DNA from: Deltaproteobacteria bacterium
GTDB lineage: Bacteria; Desulfobacterota; Syntrophia; Syntrophales; UBA2210
Length of the DNA stretch: 7,952 bases
Direction of reading: 5' to 3'
NCBI GenBank assembly: GCA_016935935.1
Contig: JAFGPZ010000044.1
Coordinates: 1-7,952 of the forward strand
Position 1 is the stretch's first letter. Each line of letters opens with the position of its first letter. The notes beneath the pieces were generated by a model, which had not been told where the DNA came from, made no database searches, and was given only the letters and a program-made list of their open reading frames with translations. The position numbers and the translations under genes were made by a program. Shown here piece after piece: positions 1-6,240 of the stretch.

Positions 1-105
1 ATCCTTGCTACCGTGGGGGCAATCGAGACGGGATTAGAGAAAGCGGGATACAAATTTGAACCGGGAGTCGGCCTTGCCGCCGCACAGGCTGTTCTTCTGA
101 AATAG
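1..105 (+). CDS. Class V aminotransferase, C-terminal fragment (alanine/serine-glyoxylate type)
   Basis: The reading frame is open from the first base and ends in TAG at 103-105, giving the last 34 residues of a protein that starts outside the window. The tail has an alternating small/hydrophobic helix (VGAIETGLEKAGY) followed by FEPGVGLAAAQAVL. This is how PLP-dependent class V aminotransferases of the alanine-glyoxylate / serine-pyruvate group commonly end: a helix, a 'GY.....G.G.AAAQ' turn, and a last short helix. Members move an amino group to glyoxylate or pyruvate in the cytoplasm. Only the C-terminal cap is present, so no PLP lysine or substrate residue can be checked and the exact substrate is unknown. 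The assignment rests on recognition of this tail alone. The gene is cut by the window edge, not visibly broken. Confidence 0.6.
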   Translation: MLATVGAIETGLEKAGYKFEPGVGLAAAQAVLLK

Positions 106-173
106 CACAGAAGATGGCTACTTTGGTGTTTTGGATACAAGAATTCTGAAACCTTTGGACAATGTAATTTACC

Positions 174-209
174 CCGATAGGGCGGAGCGTGAAACGCTCC
201 GCCCATCGG
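174..209. repeat. Strong GC-rich inverted repeat without a T-tract
   Basis: CCGAT, one unpaired A, then GGGCGGAGCG, loop TGAAA, CGCTCCGCCC and ATCGG form a 15-bp stem with a single bulged base. It lies 68 bases after the aminotransferase stop. No run of T follows, so it is not a classical intrinsic terminator. It could protect the 3' end of the upstream mRNA, act as a U-less terminator, or be one copy of a dispersed palindromic repeat. No second copy is visible in this window. Confidence 0.6.
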
Positions 210-392
210 AGACTAGACGCATCATCATATCAAATCAAGCCATTGAAACTGAGTCTCTTATCGTCTTAACGTCCCACTATTATATTTCTTGACAAGCAAT
301 TATAATGGAGTTATTGGGTAAAGTATATTTCCGAATTATATGTGCTTATGAACAGTTGCCATAGCGAGAGGGGATTATGGTCTGATCATTAC

Positions 393-427
393 AAGCCCTA
401 TTTCTTAGCAAGAAATAGGGCTTTTTT
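393..427 (+). terminator. Intrinsic (rho-independent) terminator
   Basis: AAGCCCTATTTCTT (393-406) pairs perfectly with AAGAAATAGGGCTT (410-423) across a 3-base AGC loop, and T's continue to 427. This is a 14-bp stem running into a T-tract, typical of plus-strand intrinsic termination. The other strand lacks a comparable T-run after the stem. The nearest plus-strand gene ends 287 bases upstream, so the terminator ends either a long 3' UTR or an unrecognised short transcript that starts somewhere after 209. Confidence 0.85.
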
Positions 428-597
428 GCTCTATAAGCCATCTGAGTGAAAAGCGATATAACACCACAATGCCATCCTCCGATTCTGCTTTCTTGTAACT
501 CATAAGAGCATCATCACATCTTCCTCATAACACCTCAACGCGAGGCCCTGTCTGTTCCCAGCAATAACATAAGATTATGAAGAAAAGGAGATATGTC

Positions 598-2052
598 GTG
601 AAAAAGATTATCTTCATCTTCCTGACATTGTGTGCTGTAGTGGTATCGATCAGCACCTCTTTTGCGGTTGAGACGACCCTGTTCGGGCCAAAACAGTATC
701 TGCGAACCAAGGGCAAACCCAATGCATATACGGACACTTTTGCCGCGACTTGCGCACTTCCATCGACAGGCATGCTCACCATCTTCAATGGCGATGAAGA
801 CGGTGGAAACAGGATAAATAGCGCTCTGATCTCTGTAAACGGGGAAAGGATATTCCAACCACGCGATTTCAACCAGCAGTTTTACTGTCTGGAAGCCCCG
901 ATTAATCTTGTCGAAGATAATGTGCTTGAAGTGGAACTCAGAGGCAAGCCCGGCAGTTATCTTATCCTTTCGATAACTCGGGAACTGCCGGACCCACCCG
1001 TTGTCACGATATCCGCCACCCCCGAGATTATTCACACCGGTGAACACGCAATTCTTACATGGTCTTCTACCAATGCGGACGCTTGCATTATTGAGCCGGG
1101 GATCGGCAGTGTTGGTGCAAACGGAGCTGTACAGGCATCACCAACAGAAACCACCACATACACAATCACGGTGACCGGACCGTGCGAGACAGCCACTGCC
1201 GATGTTACGGTAACGGTTATTCCGATAACGGTGGAGATTACATCCCCTTCTGAAAGTGCGACCCTATCCGGGCCTGATGTTATGGTACAGGGGACAATGA
1301 CCAACTTTTCAGGTGCCGAGACCGGAGTGGTTGTCAACGGAATAATAGCCGTCGTATCAAGCGGTCAGTTCTTGGCAAGCCATGTGCCAGTGGAGGAAGG
1401 TCAAAATACAATTACCGTTACCGCTACAGATATCAATGGTTTTATAGAAACAAAATCCATCACGGTAAATGTTGAAACAACGGGAGATTTCATACGATCA
1501 TTTACTGACACAGAATCGGGTACGGTGCCACTTGAAATAACCCTGAAGGTGCTGGGAACATTTAGTTTTACAAGCTCCTTGATTACTTATACCGGTCCCG
1601 GCCAAGTGGACTTCCCTGAGAATTCAATTGAAAACGAGCATACCGCAAAGATGACAACGCCCGGCGTCTATTACTTCACGGCACACGTTACTGATTCTGA
1701 AAACAATGTTTACACCGATACCGTTGCGATACAGGCACTCGATGAAGCGGAACTGGATGCACTGTTGCGATCCAAGTGGGAAGGAATGCGCCAGGCACTG
1801 GCTCAAAATAATATAGCTGCTGCGACAGGCTACTTTGACGATTCCAAGAAAGACGCTTACTACAACATTTTTACAGCCCTTTCGTCAAAGCTCCCGCAGA
1901 TAAGTCAGGAACTTGATGATATTCAGTTTATCAAAACAATGTACAACGCTGCAGAATATGACATAAGGACAACCAGGGATGGAAAGGAATATTCCTTTTA
2001 CTTGTTGTTTGTGAAGGATGAAAATGGCCTGTGGAAAATAAGGTCATTTTAA
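598..2052 (+). CDS. Exported protein with N-terminal beta module, Ig/PKD-like repeats and NTF2-like C-terminus
   Basis: The preferred start is GTG 598, because AAGGAG (585-590) sits 7 bases before it. The upstream in-frame ATG at 577 has no ribosome site and would add only seven residues before the signal peptide. The product is 484 aa. Residues 1-23 are a signal peptide (KK, hydrophobic core, cleavage near TSFA). About 24-131 is a beta-rich module beginning with LFGPKQYLRTKGKPN. I associate this module with secreted deltaproteobacterial proteins. About 134-209 is an Ig-like domain with the LTWSSTNADAC ... TETTTYTITVTGP pattern, and C163 and C196 could form a disulfide. About 211-293 is a second Ig-like domain (VEITSPSE ... 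NTITVTATD). About 296-380 is PKD-like (PGVYYFTAHVTDSENN). About 382-484 is helical then beta (W.GM..AL, YYNIFTAL, LWKIRSF), resembling NTF2/SnoaL-like folds. It is probably a surface or secreted binding or scaffold protein. No catalytic motif is seen. It is the first gene of the three-gene exported cluster. Confidence 0.85.
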   Translation: MKKIIFIFLTLCAVVVSISTSFAVETTLFGPKQYLRTKGKPNAYTDTFAATCALPSTGMLTIFNGDEDGGNRINSALISVNGERIFQPRDFNQQFYCLEAPINLVEDNVLEVELRGKPGSYLILSITRELPDPPVVTISATPEIIHTGEHAILTWSSTNADACIIEPGIGSVGANGAVQASPTETTTYTITVTGPCETATADVTVTVIPITVEITSPSESATLSGPDVMVQGTMTNFSGAETGVVVNGIIAVVSSGQFLASHVPVEEGQNTITVTATDINGFIETKSITVNVETTGDFIRSFTDTESGTVPLEITLKVLGTFSFTSSLITYTGPGQVDFPENSIENEHTAKMTTPGVYYFTAHVTDSENNVYTDTVAIQALDEAELDALLRSKWEGMRQALAQNNIAAATGYFDDSKKDAYYNIFTALSSKLPQISQELDDIQFIKTMYNAAEYDIRTTRDGKEYSFYLLFVKDENGLWKIRSF

Positions 2053-2106
2053 ACATGAACACTCGGCGTGTGTCAAAATAATCCAAAAAGGATAGGGAGG
2101 CAAAGC

Positions 2107-2748
2107 ATGAAGCATTCAACAACATGCCTTATGGCTTTCATATGTATTTTCTTTTTCTCCACCACAGCGTCCGCGGGATGGTTGGTATTTCACAAACCTG
2201 CCTTCAGGGGGAAGGTCATAGACGCGGAGACGAAGGAGTCTATCGAAGGTGCCGTTGTCGTGGCGGTGTATAACACACATACGATCATAAGCGGTCCGGC
2301 AGGGGGAGACACATCCGTCATAAAGGTCAAGGAAACACTGACGGATAAATCCGGTGAATTCCGTTTTCCTTCCTACACGAGACTTATGCAGCCCAACGCG
2401 ATTGATTTTGATACCGAGTTTATCATTTACAGGGCAGGGTATGGGAATTTTCCCAGACAGAGAATCAGTCCGCCGAAAGGGTTACCAAGTGATACACTGG
2501 AACAATATTTTCTCGAGGACCAGTTCGGGAAAGAGGGCGAGGTGACAATAACAACCGGGAAAAAGAGGGGCAGTAAACCGAGGGTTATCTACGGGGTGGT
2601 TGAGCTGCCAAAGATGCAAACTAGAGAAGAGAGGCTCAGGGCCAAACCGAGAAGGCCAACGGATTTTGGATCAAAAAAACTACCTCTTTTATATAAGGCA
2701 ATCAATGAAGAACGAAAAAATTTGGGGTTAAAAGGTGAAATAGAATAA
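2107..2748 (+). CDS. Small exported carboxypeptidase-regulatory-like (CarboxypepD_reg) protein
   Basis: The start is ATG 2107, preceded by AGGGAGG (2094-2100) at good spacing. A longer frame from GTG 2068 lacks a ribosome site and would put a polar stretch before the signal peptide. The product is 213 aa. Residues 1-23 form a signal peptide with an FFF-rich core ending in TASA. About 33-115 looks like a carboxypeptidase regulatory-like beta-sandwich: FRGKVIDAETKESIEGAVV, a loop, then ETLTDKSGEFRFPSY and FIIYRAGYGNFP. In this family the 'G.V.D..T...I.GA.V' and 'T...G.F.F' strands are the hallmark. The rest (about 140-213) is basic, with many R and K (TREERLRAKPRRP), and has no recognisable fold. 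No transmembrane segment or lipobox is seen. It lies 54 bases after the previous gene and 22 before the next, so co-transcription is likely. The role is unknown, perhaps binding or assembly in the envelope. Confidence 0.8.
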   Translation: MKHSTTCLMAFICIFFFSTTASAGWLVFHKPAFRGKVIDAETKESIEGAVVVAVYNTHTIISGPAGGDTSVIKVKETLTDKSGEFRFPSYTRLMQPNAIDFDTEFIIYRAGYGNFPRQRISPPKGLPSDTLEQYFLEDQFGKEGEVTITTGKKRGSKPRVIYGVVELPKMQTREERLRAKPRRPTDFGSKKLPLLYKAINEERKNLGLKGEIE

Positions 2749-2770
2749 TTCTCACAAAAAGGGGGAAGGA

Positions 2771-4714
2771 ATGATGAAAAAGGCGATATTACTGACTGTT
2801 GCAATATTGTTAAGCCTTGTCTCCCTAGATTATGCTCTTGAAACTGACACCCATGAACTAATAAATGAATATATTGTAATTAATGCACTCAATGGATTCT
2901 CATTACATTTATACCTTAAAGAACAATTAAATATCGACAAAGGGATTGAAGAAATCTTTGGAAAAAATGAAGTGTCTGAATGGCTAAAGAAAGGCGGCAA
3001 ATACGAAGACAAACCCAACTGGCACACGTTCTGGGGACGTTCGGTCAATCATTTTCACAATCCTTTAACTGACGAAGGATACAGTGGCATATGGGGGGTA
3101 AGCTGGCTTTCCGGTGTTTCTTCTGTCCAATGGTCTCAAAAACCTGTCGGGACCCAGAGTCCCGGAGGTCATTACTCGTGGCATGATGTCCGGGAGTATT
3201 TCTATATCGCCTTGACCGCTCCAACCAAGAGCGAGCGAGATGAAAACTTCGCCGAAACATTCAGGGGACTCGGGCAGCTGATGCATTTGGTGCAAGACTT
3301 GTCCGTGCCGGCGCACACAAGGGACGATGGGCATTTGGGGTATCTTAGATACAACTATGAAACGTGGGCACAGAGGAACATTGAAAATATCAGCATATAT
3401 GATCCGGAATACTTTGATTCTTCCGCACTAGATATACCCAACCCCCTTGCCGCTGTTCCTGTCGCCAATCTCTTTGATACCAACCAATATGACGGATCGA
3501 ACCCTGACATTACGGTCCGAAGTGATATCGGCCTTTCGGAATATACAAATGCCAATTTTTTCAGCAATGACACAATTTTTAACGATTTCCCCTATCCTGC
3601 GAAGGACAGTGTATTCCTGGATGATATTTCAATCCCGGACCCCCGATATCCTGACTTAGATATTTTGAGAAAATACTTCCATAAGGTGAGTGACGGAGAC
3701 ACGGGGTATAGACTGGCAACAGTATCATTTCTAGAAGGATCTGAAGAGGAATGCAACCCCTACTGTTCTGATTGGTTTTACGAAAACGCAGCTTTGGATA
3801 GTGAAGTGTACGGGGATTATGCAGCGCAGCTTATTCCACGAGCTGTGGGCTATTCCGCCGGTCTTCTTGAATACTTTTTTCGGGGGAAAATTGAGATGGT
3901 TGACGATGATGTAGCAGGCGACGGCTATGTCATAGTGAACAAGTCTGACGAGGACATGGACGGAGTGTTTGAACTGTATTATGACAACATGAATGACGAG
4001 AGAATACAAATCGAGAGCGGCGACTTCCCAATAACAACCGTAATATCAGGGAATACCACGAGCGGCCACATTGACTTCACGGCGCCGGATGATGCAAAAA
4101 AACCAGGCGAATACATCCTTGCCTTCAAAGGAAGACTTGGAAATGAGCTCGAAGCCATAGTAGGATTCATTCCTCAGCCATGTGCCTGGGAACCATTCGA
4201 TGGGCCTGAGTATAATTCGCTGAGGCCTTGGGATGCGAGATTTTCTGCATCATCACTTCCGCCAGTGATAATTGACCAGCAACTTGTATGGAGGAACGTT
4301 GAAGCGGGTGATCATGACCTTTGGATAAGAGACAACTCCTACGTTCCAAAAGGAAGGTACATTAAATATAGGACATGGGTGGATGTGCATGTGCCGTCCA
4401 TTGACCCCGGATGGTATTGGGGACGTTCTTCATACGCTTTTATAACTATATGGGATGATAGTAACCGGGAACTTTGGATATTCTTATATTGTGCCTACAA
4501 GGCCTATCTTCCCGCCTTGCACATAATGGCTGAGTCTTTTACTCCCACAGAGAGAATTCATGATCTGTCTGCGTTTGGGCTTGATACGGAAAACCTTAGA
4601 GGCATATCTGTGGAAGCCAGTAACGGGTGGGATGATGGGAGATTTACATGGTATGTCGATTACATTGATTTCAAGGATGAATTAGAAGAAGGCGAAGAAG
4701 AGTTGCTCTGGTGA
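2771..4714 (+). CDS. Exported zinc-dependent phospholipase C / S1-P1 nuclease-like protein with beta-rich C-terminal half
   Basis: The product is 647 aa. A signal peptide covers residues 1-22 (MMKKAILLTVAILL..., cleavage near DYA). The first half is mostly helical and carries a set of likely metal ligands: H28 just after the cleavage site, H94/H96 in NHFHNPL, H138 in YSWHD, and H172, D176 and H182 in GQLMHLVQDLSVPAH. The H-x3-D-x5-H spacing matches His118-Asp122-His128 of Bacillus cereus phospholipase C, a three-zinc enzyme with a related fold in S1/P1 nuclease. The catalytic domain seems to close with the helix LIPRAVGYSAGLLEYFFRG (about 354-372). About 373-470 looks like a beta-sandwich, and about 471-634 is Trp/Tyr-rich (GWYWGRSSYAF, FTWYVDY) and could be a jelly-roll binding domain. 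The C-terminus is acidic. Two ATGs are adjacent (2771, 2774), and the G-rich GGGGGAAGGA lies very close, so the exact start is uncertain by one codon. It could hydrolyse phospholipids or nucleic acids outside the cell, but the substrate cannot be told from sequence. Confidence 0.8.
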   Translation: MMKKAILLTVAILLSLVSLDYALETDTHELINEYIVINALNGFSLHLYLKEQLNIDKGIEEIFGKNEVSEWLKKGGKYEDKPNWHTFWGRSVNHFHNPLTDEGYSGIWGVSWLSGVSSVQWSQKPVGTQSPGGHYSWHDVREYFYIALTAPTKSERDENFAETFRGLGQLMHLVQDLSVPAHTRDDGHLGYLRYNYETWAQRNIENISIYDPEYFDSSALDIPNPLAAVPVANLFDTNQYDGSNPDITVRSDIGLSEYTNANFFSNDTIFNDFPYPAKDSVFLDDISIPDPRYPDLDILRKYFHKVSDGDTGYRLATVSFLEGSEEECNPYCSDWFYENAALDSEVYGDYAAQLIPRAVGYSAGLLEYFFRGKIEMVDDDVAGDGYVIVNKSDEDMDGVFELYYDNMNDERIQIESGDFPITTVISGNTTSGHIDFTAPDDAKKPGEYILAFKGRLGNELEAIVGFIPQPCAWEPFDGPEYNSLRPWDARFSASSLPPVIIDQQLVWRNVEAGDHDLWIRDNSYVPKGRYIKYRTWVDVHVPSIDPGWYWGRSSYAFITIWDDSNRELWIFLYCAYKAYLPALHIMAESFTPTERIHDLSAFGLDTENLRGISVEASNGWDDGRFTWYVDYIDFKDELEEGEEELLW

Positions 4715-4813
4715 TACGTTCGGTCCAGGTAGATATCCGACCTTCAAAATGATTTTACATATCGAGGCGAAATAACAAAGGTTTTGACTAGAACAGGGGG
4801 GAGTAAAAAGCAC

Positions 4814-4844
4814 TTGACAAAAGGTATCAATTGATACTATCCTT
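4814..4844 (+). promoter_or_regulatory. Toxin-antitoxin promoter with palindromic operator
   Basis: TTGACA (4814-4819) is a perfect -35. A -10 could be TATCCT (4838-4843, 18-bp spacer) or TACTAT (4835-4840, 15-bp spacer). Between them lies the perfect 14-bp palindrome GTATCAATTGATAC (4824-4837). A dimeric HTH antitoxin bound there would block RNA polymerase, the usual autoregulation of type II toxin-antitoxin operons. The distance to the toxin ATG (4845) is so short that the transcript would have almost no leader. Operator identity is inferred from position and symmetry, not from a known consensus. Confidence 0.65.
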
Positions 4845-5204
4845 ATGACAAGACCAACGTACAAAGAGCTCGACAAAAAAATAAGCCAGGCAAAGGAAGC
4901 CATATCGAAAGACGGCATCTATATTCTTGAGCCCCACGTAATAGCAATGGATGCCTTGGAGTTGGGATACGAGATCGGGAATATAAAAGCAGTTCTCTTA
5001 GAACTCCTTGCGGGCATGACTCCACAGCAATACGTTGGTTCTTATCCGCCGCAGAAATCGTATGAGGAGGATATTCTCAACTGCGATTTATTTGCTTTTA
5101 AGAGAGATTCAAAGCGTTTTGGCTGTGAGGTATATGTAAAGTATGCTCTGAAAAAGGAAGAGTTATGGTTGGTATCTTTTCATCAGCATCGAGACAAAGG
5201 ATAA
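4845..5204 (+). CDS. Putative type II toxin, MqsR-like (RelE/BECR fold)
   Basis: The product is 119 aa, small and basic, without signal or membrane segment. It can be laid over E. coli MqsR by eye: ALELGYEIGNIKAVLLEL matches the 'ADELGLDFDGMCNVIIGL' helix region, CEVYVKY matches 'GQVYLKI', and ELWLVSFHQHR matches 'VLIVSFKEK'. MqsR is a ribosome-independent mRNA endonuclease that stalls growth. Candidate catalytic residues are K86, R87, K90, R91, Y97, K99, H113, H115 and R116. The MqsR 'FYKSMT' segment is replaced by QYVGSYPPQKSYE, so this is a divergent subfamily, and a DUF4258-like assignment is an alternative. No Shine-Dalgarno precedes the ATG, and no earlier in-frame start exists before the stop at 4815. 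It is followed after 3 bases by the antitoxin, in the toxin-first order also found in mqsRA and higBA. Confidence 0.65.
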   Translation: MTRPTYKELDKKISQAKEAISKDGIYILEPHVIAMDALELGYEIGNIKAVLLELLAGMTPQQYVGSYPPQKSYEEDILNCDLFAFKRDSKRFGCEVYVKYALKKEELWLVSFHQHRDKG

Positions 5205-5207
5205 AAA

Positions 5208-6026
5208 ATGAAAAAGCTTATATGCCCCAAAGATAATAATGAGATGCGCCTTGAAAAAAAGGGTAAAAACGTAACATTCAGGGACGTTGATGTACAATAT
5301 GAAACGGAGTGCTTCGTATGCCCTGTGTGTAACACCGAAGCAGCAACCGTAAAGCAAGCTAATGCCATTCAGAAAAGTATTTCCGATGCCTTTCGAGAGA
5401 AAACAGGGCTTCTGTCGGGGAGAGAAATCAGGGGAAAAAGAAAAAAATTAAAAATATCGCAACAAGAACTTGCCGATAGAATAAAGGTAGGAATCGCAAG
5501 CATTAAAAGATGGGAAGGATCGCAAATCCAGACGAAATCAATGGATAAAGCGCTTCGGGAAGCCCTTGCAGGGCAGAAAAGTGGCAACATATATACTGGT
5601 AACAAGATTTTTTCCTTGGGTAGGATACGTCTGCTCCTGAGCCATTTTGAAAAAACACTAGGCCGAATAATACTTAAGGAACAAGATAACGGGCTTTACG
5701 CAGCCAAATACGCTTGGTACGCAGACATGATCGCTTATCGAGACCGAGGAGAAAGTATAAGCGGATCAACTTACGCCGCGCTTCCTCAAGGACCACAGAT
5801 AAACAATTACAGAGATCTGATTGATGAAATCAAACATGCAGATATTACCTGTGTTGATCCATTAACTGCCGAGGAAGCGAAAATAGTAAGAAAGGTCGCC
5901 ATGACATTTCCAAAGAACAAGGATGTATATGAGGCGACCCATAGGGAGGCAATTTGGAAAGAAAAAGCCACCGGCGCCCTGATACCGTATTCGGATGCAG
6001 AGAGAATGACCGAATTATGTGGCTAA
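5208..6026 (+). CDS. Antitoxin: MqsA/YgiT-type zinc ribbon + Xre HTH + Panacea (DUF4065, SocA-like) domain
   Basis: The product is 272 aa, starting at ATG 5208 with AAAGGA (5196-5201) inside the end of the toxin gene, so translation is probably coupled. Residues 1-45 resemble the MqsA N-terminal zinc domain: C6-P-K-D9, then C35 and C38-P-V-C41. The second CxxC is kept, but the first pair is CxxD. Residues about 70-120 are an Xre helix-turn-helix (REIRGKRKKLKISQQELADR, then SIKRWEG), very like the MqsA C-terminal DNA-binding domain. Residues about 132-272 are a Panacea/DUF4065 domain, with KYAWYADMIAYRDRG (167-181), SGSTYAALPQGP (185-196) and a late AIWKEKATGALIPYSDA. Panacea is known as an antitoxin domain paired with many unrelated toxins, and the related SocA is a ClpXP adaptor. 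The likely role is to bind and neutralise the toxin at 4845 and repress the shared promoter through the 4824-4837 palindrome. Confidence 0.85.
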   Translation: MKKLICPKDNNEMRLEKKGKNVTFRDVDVQYETECFVCPVCNTEAATVKQANAIQKSISDAFREKTGLLSGREIRGKRKKLKISQQELADRIKVGIASIKRWEGSQIQTKSMDKALREALAGQKSGNIYTGNKIFSLGRIRLLLSHFEKTLGRIILKEQDNGLYAAKYAWYADMIAYRDRGESISGSTYAALPQGPQINNYRDLIDEIKHADITCVDPLTAEEAKIVRKVAMTFPKNKDVYEATHREAIWKEKATGALIPYSDAERMTELCG

Positions 6027-6158
6027 CATGACACATTCCCCACCCGCAAAGACAACACACCTTCTGTTAGCAAAACATCCTATTCCCAAGACGTAACCGC
6101 CCAAGAATTTCGCTACGGGGGCTTGTGCACGTATCCCCTGAATCATAAATCAATACAA

Positions 6159-6187
6159 TTGACAGGCCCTTTTTTCAATGTTACGTA
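6159..6187 (+). promoter_or_regulatory. Possible promoter for the TetR gene
   Basis: TTGACA (6159-6164) is followed after 17 bases by TACGTA (6182-6187), a weak -10. A start near 6194 would leave a leader of about 47 bases before the ATG at 6241. The -35 is perfect but the -10 matches the consensus only at its first two bases, so this is tentative. The rest of the 214-base gap after the antitoxin gene shows no clear terminator hairpin. Confidence 0.35.
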
Positions 6188-6240
6188 TCAAACACTGAGA
6201 AATCATTCATACAAAACAAGACAAGGGCTGAGGGGTTCTC

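Larger units (their letters stand above)
106..597. other. Gene-free stretch between the aminotransferase and the exported-protein cluster
   Basis: No convincing coding region is seen in these 492 bases. The one small frame worth naming (ATG at 348, 33 codons) runs straight through the terminator stem and has no good ribosome site. The stretch holds the hairpin at 174-209, an AT-rich patch with TTGACA at 289-294 and TATAAT at 301-306 (only 6 bases apart, so not a promoter pair together), a small CCATA/TATGG stem at 359-380 with a purine-rich loop, and the terminator at 393-427. The part from 428 to 597 must contain the leader and probably the promoter of the gene at 598, but I cannot point to a clear -35/-10 pair there. 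Confidence 0.6.

Noticed and set aside
289..306. TTGACA plus TATAAT as a promoter
   Set aside because: They are separated by only 6 bases, far too close to work as a -35/-10 pair. At 17 bases only TATTGG is found.
348..449. 33-codon plus-strand frame starting at ATG 348
   Set aside because: It runs through both arms of the intrinsic terminator and has no proper ribosome site at the right spacing.
577..597. ATG 577 as the start of the Ig-repeat protein
   Set aside because: It has no Shine-Dalgarno, while GTG 598 has AAGGAG at ideal spacing and gives a cleaner signal peptide.
535..1047. Minus-strand open frame of 170 codons over the start of the Ig-repeat protein
   Set aside because: No ribosome site or recognisable domain was noted. 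The plus strand has a signal peptide and clear Ig-like pattern here.
2068..2106. GTG 2068 as start of the CarboxypepD_reg protein
   Set aside because: It lacks a ribosome site and adds a polar stretch before the signal peptide. ATG 2107 has AGGGAGG.
4727..4747. Possible terminator hairpin (GGTC...GACC) after the phospholipase-like gene
   Set aside because: It has only a 4-bp arm with a large loop and no T-tract, too weak to call.
6185..6191. GTATCAA shared with the toxin-antitoxin palindrome, as a second operator before the TetR gene
   Set aside because: Only one half-site is present with no symmetric partner. A 7-base match is expected by chance in AT-rich DNA.
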